Positions 1 to 4,821 of a stretch of DNA of 5,337 nucleotides are shown here, in pieces. Position 1 is the stretch's first letter. Each line of letters opens with the position of its first letter. Location: contig JAFDET010000227.1 in the NCBI GenBank assembly GCA_019310195.1, positions 1-5,337 of the forward strand, given 5' to 3'. Source of the stretch: Deltaproteobacteria bacterium. GTDB taxonomy: Bacteria > Myxococcota_A > UBA9160 > JAFDET01. The position numbers were made by a program, and so were the translations under genes. The notes beneath the pieces are model-generated. The model ran no database searches. It was not told where the DNA came from and saw only the letters and a list, made by a program, of their open reading frames with translations.

Positions 1-1141
1 TGGCCATGGCGGTTTCGTTGAGGCGCATGCGGTTGGAGTGGATCGGGTAGGCGGGGCCCTCATCGGGGCGCACGCCCAGGAAGACCATCGTGCCCGGCAC
101 CTTCTCCAGGATGTAGGAGAAGTCCTCGGCGCCCATGATCGGCGCGGGCATGTCCACCACGCGCTCCTCGCCCACCAGGTCTGCGGCCACGCCGCGCACG
201 AAGCCGGCGAAGCCGGCGTCGTTCACCGTGACCGGGTAGCCGGGAATCACGAACACCCGGACCTCCATGCCGTGGGCGGCCGCGATGCCGTAGGCCACCT
301 GCTCGATGCCCTCGCGGATCCGCTCGCGCGAGCGCGCGGAGACGGCGCGGGTGGTGCCGACCAGCTGCGCGCCCTCGGGAATCACGTTGTGGGTCGTGCC
401 CGCCTCGATCTTCGTCACCGTCAGCACCACGGGGTCGAAGGCGTCGATGCGCCGGGTCACCAGGCTCTGGAAGGCGGAGACCATCTCGCAGGCCACGGGA
501 ATCGGGTCCAGGGCGTGGTGCGGCATCGACGCGTGCCCGCCCTTGCCGGTGATCTCCACCGAGAAGACGTCGGTGGCCGCCAGGATCGGACCCGGCCGCA
601 GGGCCACGGCGCCGGCGGGGAGCGTGGGGTCCACGTGGATGGCGAAGGCGCCGTCCACCCGAGGCTCGGTCTCCAGCAGGCCCTCCTCCACCAGGATCCG
701 CGCGCCCCCGAAGCCCTCCTCCCCCGGCTGGAAGAGGAACTTTACGGTTCCGGGTACATCCTCCCGTCTTTGCGACAGAATCCGGGCGGCCCCCACCAGC
801 ATGGCCACGTGTGCGTCGTGGCCGCAGGCGTGCATGCGGCCCGCATTGCGCGAGGCGAACGGCAGCTCGGTGTCCTCCTGCATGGGCAGGGCGTCCATGT
901 CCCCGCGCAGCAGCACCGTGGGCCCCGGGCGCTCGCCGCGCAGGGTGGCCACCACGGCACTGGTCTCGCCACCGGTGGCGATCTCCAGGCCCAGGCCGTC
1001 CAGGGCCTCGAGCACCTTCTCCTGGGTGCGCGGCAGATCGAGCCCCAGCTCGGGGTCCGCGTGGAGGCGCCGCCGCAGCTCGGTGACTTCCGGAAGCAGC
1101 GCCCGCGCGTCGGCGTCGAGGGTGTCGAGGGCGCTCGCCAT
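1..1141 (-). CDS. M20D-family metal-dependent amidohydrolase (hippurate / N-acyl-amino-acid hydrolase type), 3' end missing
   Basis: Probably a cytoplasmic hydrolase that removes the acyl group from N-acyl amino acids or related amides; the exact substrate cannot be read from the sequence. The 380 visible residues carry the full M20D signature set: HADPEL (27-32), RGDMDALPM (79-87), MHACGHD (103-109, with C106 and H108 as likely metal ligands), FQPGEE (137-142, catalytic/metal glutamates), H169, GKGGHAS (199-205) opening the lid/dimerisation domain, THNVIPE (250-256), MGAEDFSY (336-343) and H368 near the end. No signal peptide is seen. The ATG is chosen because a strong Shine-Dalgarno site precedes it and the family's N-terminal helix follows directly. 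The family usually has about 390-400 residues, so only some 10-25 C-terminal residues are off the left edge. It is divergent from the acylphosphatase gene across 32 bp. A carboxypeptidase or an aminobenzoyl-glutamate or indole-acetyl-amino-acid hydrolase remains possible within the same family. Confidence 0.96.
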   Translation of the reverse strand, partial: MASALDTLDADARALLPEVTELRRRLHADPELGLDLPRTQEKVLEALDGLGLEIATGGETSAVVATLRGERPGPTVLLRGDMDALPMQEDTELPFASRNAGRMHACGHDAHVAMLVGAARILSQRREDVPGTVKFLFQPGEEGFGGARILVEEGLLETEPRVDGAFAIHVDPTLPAGAVALRPGPILAATDVFSVEITGKGGHASMPHHALDPIPVACEMVSAFQSLVTRRIDAFDPVVLTVTKIEAGTTHNVIPEGAQLVGTTRAVSARSRERIREGIEQVAYGIAAAHGMEVRVFVIPGYPVTVNDAGFAGFVRGVAADLVGEERVVDMPAPIMGAEDFSYILEKVPGTMVFLGVRPDEGPAYPIHSNRMRLNETAMA

Positions 1142-1144
1142 GGG

Positions 1145-1151
1145 TCCTCCC
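1145..1151 (-). promoter_or_regulatory. Shine-Dalgarno site of the amidohydrolase gene
   Basis: Read on the minus strand, GGGAGGA lies three bases before the ATG at 1141 and is a near-perfect anti-16S match. It is the strongest ribosome binding site in the window and supports the chosen start. Confidence 0.7.
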
Positions 1152-1173
1152 TTGGGCCAGTCTGGGAAACGCG

Positions 1174-1458
1174 ATGAGTGTAGAGGCGAGCCGGGTCCGG
1201 CGCCGGGTGAGCGTCCGGGGCCGCGTGCAGGGTGTCTTCTTCCGGGCATCCACTTGCGAGCGGGCACGCGCCCTGGGCGTGGACGGCTGGGTGCGCAATC
1301 GGCCCGGCGGCTCGGTCGAGGCTGTCTTCGAGGGTGAGCCCGACCGCGTCGAGGCGGCGGTCGCCTTCTGTCGCAGCGGCCCGCCCGGGGCGCGGGTGCT
1401 GGACGTGGAGGTGACCGCAGAGGAGCCCCGAAACGAAGCGGGCTTCTCGATCCGATGA
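1174..1458 (+). CDS. acyP: Acylphosphatase
   Basis: Small cytoplasmic enzyme that hydrolyses carboxyl-phosphate anhydrides such as acetyl phosphate, carbamoyl phosphate or 1,3-bisphosphoglycerate. The 94 residues match the normal length of this family (about 90-100). The signature VRGRVQGVFFR spans residues 14-24 and forms the phosphate-binding loop with catalytic R24. WVRN (39-42) supplies the catalytic N42, and the following GGSVEAVFEG (45-54) is the typical second strand region. Both catalytic residues are present, so the enzyme should be active. The start at 1174 gives the usual short lead before the first strand; the ribosome binding site is modest (GGGA at 1164-1167). The stop overlaps the start of the next gene as ATGA, so the two are probably translated together. 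Its physiological role is unclear, as for most bacterial acylphosphatases. Confidence 0.96.
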   Translation: MSVEASRVRRRVSVRGRVQGVFFRASTCERARALGVDGWVRNRPGGSVEAVFEGEPDRVEAAVAFCRSGPPGARVLDVEVTAEEPRNEAGFSIR

Positions 1459-1928
1459 GCGCGCCGCGGCCGCTGCGCATCGTGTCCGGCGGCCAGACCG
1501 GCGTGGACCGGGCCGCCCTCGATGCCGCCGCGGCCTGCGGTCGGGAGGGCGGCGGCTGGTGCCCGGCGGGCCGAGGCGCCGAGGACGGAGCCATCCCGGC
1601 GCGCTACCCGCTGCGCGAGACGCCGTCGAGCGACCCGGCCCAGCGCACGCAGTGGAACGTGCGCGACAGCGACGCCACGTTGGTGCTTTCGCGGGAAGCG
1701 CCGCGCGGAGGGACGGCCCTGACCATCGCAGAAGCGCGGCGCCAGGGGCGCCCGCTCCTGGCGCTGCGCCTGGAGCCCGGCGCGAACGCCGAGGCTCTGG
1801 CCCGCACGCGGGCCTGGCTGGACACCGCTCGGGTGCACGCGCTCAACGTGGCGGGCCCCCGCGAGAGCGAGGAGCCCGGCGTCGGCGACGACGCGCTGGG
1901 CTTCCTGCGGGCGCTACTCGGCGCCTGA
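1455..1928 (+). CDS. cpYpsA / 'putative molybdenum carrier' SLOG-superfamily protein
   Basis: A 157-residue Rossmann-like protein of the family long named 'putative molybdenum carrier' and later reclassified as circularly permuted YpsA in the SLOG superfamily. SLOG proteins are thought to bind nucleotide-derived ligands. Visible motifs are IVSGGQTGVDRAALD (9-23), GGWCPAGR (33-40) followed by AEDG (42-45), YPLRET (51-56), WNVRDSDATL (67-76), a GGT loop (85-87) and NVAGPRES (131-138). This is the full conserved set at the normal family length, with no signal peptide or membrane segment. It starts inside the acylphosphatase stop (ATGA) and has no strong ribosome binding site of its own, so translational coupling is likely. 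Its 3' end overlaps the convergent metalloprotease gene by 15 bp. The Moco link rests on the family name and on the nearby moa genes; binding of molybdenum cofactor is not shown by sequence. Confidence 0.92.
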   Translation: MSAPRPLRIVSGGQTGVDRAALDAAAACGREGGGWCPAGRGAEDGAIPARYPLRETPSSDPAQRTQWNVRDSDATLVLSREAPRGGTALTIAEARRQGRPLLALRLEPGANAEALARTRAWLDTARVHALNVAGPRESEEPGVGDDALGFLRALLGA

Positions 1929-3197
1929 GGCGGGCGCCACCTGGGGGAACTCCGCCCGGATCTCGTCCTGCAGCGAGCGTTCGAGCCCGGCCAGGTCCAC
2001 GCCCACCACCGGCCGCAGGGCGTTGTCCAGGTCGCTGCCGCGGCCCAGCAGTACCAGCAGCCGGGCGCGGCCCGTGCGATCGGTGTGGCGCTCGATCCAG
2101 AGCGTCGCGGCGATGCCTTCCAGGTAGGCGATCCGCGCGTCGGCGTCGTCGAGGCCCCCAAAACCGGGGATGAGCCTCTCCAGCGGGATCCAGCGACCGG
2201 CGGCGATGCGCCGGCGCAGGGCCGAGCGCTCACCGCGCGACAGCGGCGGCTGACCGCGGGAGGCGCGTTCCGAGATCTCGGCCAGGCCCTCGTTGAGCCA
2301 CATGGGTCGGTCGCCGCCCACTACCTCGCGAAACAGGGCGTGGGTGTACTCGTGGTTCAGCAGCGAGCGCAGCTCTCCGCCCGGGTGCGCCGCAGACGCC
2401 ACGTGGATGCGGCCGTCGAAGAAGCCCACCGTGCGGAACGAAAAGCGGTGCATGTGGGCGCGGCGGTAGGCCCCCTTGCCGTAGAAGAGCACCCGGGTCG
2501 GCTCGGAAGGGTAGACGCCCACCCGCTGGCCCACGCGCGTGCGCGCCTCCTCGAGGTAACGCGTCACCGTGTGCAGGTAGCCGGAGCCGCCCAGGTCGGC
2601 GTCGTAGAGGATCTCGAAGTGGGGTGAGGTGGTGCGGATCATGCGCAGGGACTCGCCCTCGGGCGTCACCGCCAGAGCGCGCTCGTCCTCCAGCTCCGCC
2701 AGACGGCGCCGCGCCGACGCGCGCCACGACTCCAGGTCGTCCCCGGCGCCGGCCTGGAAGGCGCGCAGGTGCTCCTCGGCCGACGCGAAGCGGCCGCGCT
2801 GGCGGTCCAGCAGCGCCAGGTACCAGTGGGCCTCGGCCCGACCCGGCTCCAGCTCCAACACCGAGCGCAGCGCCGCCGTGGCACGGGCGGTCTCGCCGCG
2901 GCGCAGGTCGTCCACGGCGCCGCGCAGGAGCCGCACCACGCGGTCGCCCTCGCCGCTGGTGGAGCCCGGGGCCGGACGCACCGGGGGCCCGGTCAGGCCG
3001 TCGTCCCACAGCCCACCCCGTTCGGGTCCCTGCCCCGCTCCGGCGCGCTGGGACTCGGGAACGGCGTCCGGGTCGTCGGTCACGTGGGTGCGGCCCGCCT
3101 CGTCCACCCACACGAAGAGCTCCGCGGCGGAGGGGACGGCGAGCGCCAGGGCCAAGGCCAGCAGCGCGGCGGGGGAGAGCCTCACGCGGCTTCTCAT
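1914..3197 (-). CDS. Exported DUF4124-TPR-peptidase MA (gluzincin-type) metalloprotease
   Basis: Predicted exported zinc peptidase of 427 residues. Residues 1-25 form a signal peptide: Arg-rich start, a hydrophobic Leu/Ala core, and an AxA-like end near SAA. Residues 26-45 match a DUF4124 module (LFVWVDEAGRTHVTDDP), followed by a low-complexity linker. Residues about 86-153 look like two TPR-type helical repeats. The catalytic domain from about 192 has HFEILYD, then NHEYTHAL (281-288) with zinc ligands H282 and H286 and catalytic E283, and WLNEGLAE (300-307) with E303 as likely third ligand. The segment after it (WIPLERLIPGF, then IAYLEGIAATLWIE) is the usual peptidase MA tail. All active-site residues are present, and the protein has no cysteine. 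It follows moaB by 55 bp on the same strand, so it may be co-transcribed, although a cofactor role is not evident. The start has no clear ribosome binding site, but the signal peptide fits it. Substrate unknown. Confidence 0.9.
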   Translation of the reverse strand: MRSRVRLSPAALLALALALAVPSAAELFVWVDEAGRTHVTDDPDAVPESQRAGAGQGPERGGLWDDGLTGPPVRPAPGSTSGEGDRVVRLLRGAVDDLRRGETARATAALRSVLELEPGRAEAHWYLALLDRQRGRFASAEEHLRAFQAGAGDDLESWRASARRRLAELEDERALAVTPEGESLRMIRTTSPHFEILYDADLGGSGYLHTVTRYLEEARTRVGQRVGVYPSEPTRVLFYGKGAYRRAHMHRFSFRTVGFFDGRIHVASAAHPGGELRSLLNHEYTHALFREVVGGDRPMWLNEGLAEISERASRGQPPLSRGERSALRRRIAAGRWIPLERLIPGFGGLDDADARIAYLEGIAATLWIERHTDRTGRARLLVLLGRGSDLDNALRPVVGVDLAGLERSLQDEIRAEFPQVAPASGAE

Positions 3198-3252
3198 CGG
3201 CCGGCGAGGCGCCCGGGCTGAGCGAACGCGGCTCGGCCGGTGCGGGCAACGC

Positions 3253-3774
3253 CTACCGGGTCTTGAGCGCCTCGGCGGCCAGGTGACCCAGCTCGGGCAG
3301 GACCAGCTTCTCCAGCCCCAGGCGCACGGCGCCCCGCGAGCCGGGCAGGACGAACACCACGCGTCCGGCGGCGATGCCGGCCAGGGCGCGGGACAGCAGC
3401 GCCGCCGAGCCGATCTCCTCGTAGGAGAGCGCCCGGAAGATCTCGCCGAAGCCGGGGATCACCCGCTCCAGCAGCGGCTCGACCGCGTCGGGCGTGACGT
3501 CGCGCGGCGCGACGCCGGTGCCGCCGGTCAGGAGCAGCGCCCCGACGCCGTCCTCCGCCAGCCCCCGGCGCACCACATCGGCGATGGCGGCGGGCTCGTC
3601 CTTCACGATCTCGCGTCGCACCAGCGGATGGCCGGCGCCGGCGAGCAGCTCGGCGGCCAGGGCGCCGCCGCTGTCGGTCTCCAGGGTGCGCGTGTCGCTC
3701 ACGGTCACGACCAGCGTCGGGACCGCAGCCCGGGCGCTCTGGCGGTGCTGGTGGAGCCCGGCACGCTCGCTCAC
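3253..3774 (-). CDS. moaB: MoaB/Mog-fold molybdenum cofactor biosynthesis protein
   Basis: A 173-residue cytoplasmic protein of the MoaB/MogA fold, which binds molybdopterin and, in active members, adenylylates it with ATP before MoeA inserts molybdenum. Visible are the first strand VVTVSDTRT (22-30), the nucleotide/pterin loop LLTGGTGVAPRDVTPDA (81-97), GFGEIFRALSYEEIG (108-122), SRALAG (128-133) and VLPGS (142-146). The LSYEEIG and SRAxAG segments favour MoaB over MogA, while the APRDVTP loop is also found in MogA, so it could fill either role. Residues 1-19 are a variable lead. The start is GTG, sharing a GTGA overlap with the end of the MoaD-MoaE gene; a GGTGGA motif at 3784-3789 lies nine bases before it. 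The overlap indicates translational coupling. No other mogA-like gene is in the window. Confidence 0.93.
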   Translation of the reverse strand: MSERAGLHQHRQSARAAVPTLVVTVSDTRTLETDSGGALAAELLAGAGHPLVRREIVKDEPAAIADVVRRGLAEDGVGALLLTGGTGVAPRDVTPDAVEPLLERVIPGFGEIFRALSYEEIGSAALLSRALAGIAAGRVVFVLPGSRGAVRLGLEKLVLPELGHLAAEALKTR

Positions 3775-4430
3775 GGATGCTCGTCCACCCAGTACTCGCC
3801 ATCGGTGGCCACTTCCTTCTTCCAGATGGGCACCGTCTCCTTGAGGGTGTCGATGGCGAAGCGGCAGGCCTCGAACGCCTCGGCCCGGTGCGGCGCGGCG
3901 GCCACCACCACCACCGCCAGGTCGCCGATCGCCAGGTGGCCGTGGCGATGGGCGATGGCGACGCGGGCGCCGGGCCAGCGCTCGGACGCGGCGGCGCAGA
4001 TCTTGTCCATCTCGCGCAGCGCCATGTCCGGGTAGGCCTCGTACTCCAGGTGCCGGATGTCGTGCCCGCGGGAGTGATCGCGCACGGCGCCGACGAAGGT
4101 CACGATTCCCCCGGCGTCGGGACCCGCCACCCGCTGCACCACGTCGCCCACGTCCAGCGGGAGATCGGAGACGCTGCAGCTGGGCGCACCGCCGGACACG
4201 GGCGGCAGGAAGGCGACCTCGTCGCCTTCGCAGAGCAGGGCGTCGTCACCGCACGTCTCCTGGTTCACGGCCGCCATCAGACGGTCGCCGTAGTCAGCGA
4301 AGACAGCGTGCTGACCGGCCAGCAGCGCCCGCAGGGCGCTCACGCCGGCGCCCTCCTCCAAACGCACCTCGAGCTCCTTGGCCCCCACGGCCTCGCGAAC
4401 CGCTCCGAACAGAAGCACACGAACACGCAT
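3771..4430 (-). CDS. moaDE: MoaD-MoaE fusion: single-chain molybdopterin synthase
   Basis: Converts cyclic pyranopterin monophosphate to molybdopterin by adding two sulfurs. The 219 residues contain both subunits. Residues 1-81 are a beta-grasp MoaD domain starting MRVRVLLFGAVRE and ending EVAFLPPVSGG, where G80-G81 are the Gly-Gly that normally forms the free C-terminal thiocarboxylate. Residues about 85-219 are MoaE: GGIVTFVGAVRDHSRG (107-122), YEAYPDMA (130-137), IAHRHGHLAIGD (159-170), PHRAEAFEACRFAIDTLK (180-197) and PIWKKE (201-206). K197 and K204 match the two active-site lysines of Escherichia coli MoaE (K119, K126). Only a short link (APSCS) separates the domains. The same arrangement occurs in mycobacterial MoaX, which must be cleaved after the Gly-Gly to work. 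The ATG at 4430 is chosen because the MoaD fold begins there; GGAG directly abuts it, so it is not a normally spaced ribosome binding site. It is the first gene of the minus-strand Moco unit. Confidence 0.95.
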   Translation of the reverse strand: MRVRVLLFGAVREAVGAKELEVRLEEGAGVSALRALLAGQHAVFADYGDRLMAAVNQETCGDDALLCEGDEVAFLPPVSGGAPSCSVSDLPLDVGDVVQRVAGPDAGGIVTFVGAVRDHSRGHDIRHLEYEAYPDMALREMDKICAAASERWPGARVAIAHRHGHLAIGDLAVVVVAAAPHRAEAFEACRFAIDTLKETVPIWKKEVATDGEYWVDEHP

Positions 4431-4437
4431 CTCCGGC

Positions 4438-4466
4438 AAGCTACCCCGACCGTCAGGAAAGCTCAA
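4438..4466 (-). promoter_or_regulatory. Possible weak promoter for the moaDE-moaB unit
   Basis: On the minus strand, TTGAGC (4461-4466) and TAGCTT (4438-4443) are separated by 17 bases. They match the sigma-70 boxes at 4/6 and 3/6 positions. Transcription would begin at about 4431, just before the moaDE ATG, which would fit a leaderless message. The match is weak and could be chance. Confidence 0.25.
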
Positions 4467-4497
4467 CAAGGGCAAGCGTTTGGCCGATGGAAGCGAG

Positions 4498-4743
4498 ATG
4501 GCGTCGGAGCTGTCTCGCCCCCTGCTGCGCCGCGTGGAGCGCGCCTTGGACCGCCTGCGGCCCGCCCTGCTGGCCGACGGCGGGAACGTAGAGCTGCTGA
4601 GCGTGGACGACGATGGGACCGTCCACGTGGCCCTCCAGGGCGCCTGCGCCACCTGCCCGGCTCAGGGCGCCACGCTGCGCTACGGGCTCGAAGCCTCCCT
4701 GCGCGAAGAGATCCCCGAGGTCGCCAGCGTGGTCGCCGGCTGA
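4498..4743 (+). CDS. NifU C-terminal-domain (Nfu-type) iron-sulfur cluster carrier
   Basis: An 81-residue cytoplasmic protein consisting only of the NifU C-terminal domain, which holds a [4Fe-4S] cluster between two monomers and delivers it to target proteins. Visible are the N-terminal helix (LRRVERALDRLRPALLADGG, 10-29), the DGGNVELLSV turn and strand (27-36), VHVALQGAC (42-50) and the cluster motif C50-A-T-C53, followed by the second helix (GATLRYGLEASLREEIPEV). Both cysteines are present, and the length fits the stand-alone form of about 75-95 residues. The ATG at 4498 is chosen because it lies right before the first helix and has GGA at 4489-4491 upstream. A longer frame reaching 4378 exists but adds low-quality sequence that overlaps the moaDE start. 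It is divergent from the Moco unit. The target proteins cannot be read from sequence. Confidence 0.94.
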   Translation: MASELSRPLLRRVERALDRLRPALLADGGNVELLSVDDDGTVHVALQGACATCPAQGATLRYGLEASLREEIPEVASVVAG

Positions 4744-4753
4744 GGCCGGCGCG

Positions 4754-4783
4754 TTGACCCGGATCGGCCGACCTGCCTAGAAT
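4754..4783 (+). promoter_or_regulatory. Sigma-70-type promoter for the Lys/Ala-rich fusion gene
   Basis: TTGACC at 4754-4759 (5/6 match to the -35 box) and TAGAAT at 4778-4783 (5/6 match to the -10 box) are separated by 18 bases. The -10 box lies in the most AT-rich part of a GC-rich gap. A start near 4790 would leave a leader of about 30 bases before the ATG at 4822. This is the best promoter candidate in the window, and it indicates that the gene downstream can be transcribed independently of the NifU-type gene. Confidence 0.65.
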
Positions 4784-4810
4784 CCGCGTGTCGTCCGCGT
4801 TTCCAACGCC

Positions 4811-4816
4811 GGGAAG
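4811..4816 (+). promoter_or_regulatory. Ribosome binding site of the Lys/Ala-rich fusion gene
   Basis: GGGAAG lies five bases before the ATG at 4822. It is a moderate Shine-Dalgarno match at a usual distance and supports that start codon. Confidence 0.5.
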
Positions 4817-4821
4817 CCGCC

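Noticed and set aside
38..1177. A 379-codon plus-strand open frame
   Set aside because: It is antisense to the M20 gene. The product is His/Gly/Arg-rich without recognisable motifs, whereas the minus strand encodes a complete set of M20D motifs.
60..1838. A 592-codon open frame on the minus strand, the longest in the window
   Set aside because: It runs in the wrong frame through the amidohydrolase and antisense through the acylphosphatase and cpYpsA genes. Its product is Arg/Pro/Gly-rich with no family motif. Long shadow frames are expected at this GC content.
2629..4035. A 468-codon plus-strand open frame
   Set aside because: It is antisense to the metalloprotease, moaB and moaDE genes, has low-complexity Ser/Arg/Gly-rich sequence, and crosses real gene boundaries.
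4378..4497. Upstream extension of the NifU-type protein to a start at 4378
   Set aside because: It would overlap the moaDE start and add low-complexity sequence ahead of the normal first helix. The ATG at 4498 has a usable ribosome binding site.
4431..4497. Moco-responsive riboswitch upstream of moaDE
   Set aside because: The gap is only 67 bp, too short for the known Moco RNA element, and I saw no matching multi-stem pattern.
4431..4652. Upstream extension of the MoaD-MoaE protein to a start at 4652
   Set aside because: The extra residues are antisense to the NifU-type gene and are Ser/Arg-rich. The MoaD fold begins exactly at the ATG at 4430.
3777..4757. A 326-codon plus-strand open frame
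   Set aside because: It is antisense to moaDE and out of frame with the NifU-type gene. The translation has no conserved motif.
4745..4769. Intrinsic terminator after the NifU-type gene
   Set aside because: A five-base GGCCG/CGGCC pairing is possible, but the loop is long and no T-run follows. The region holds a promoter instead.
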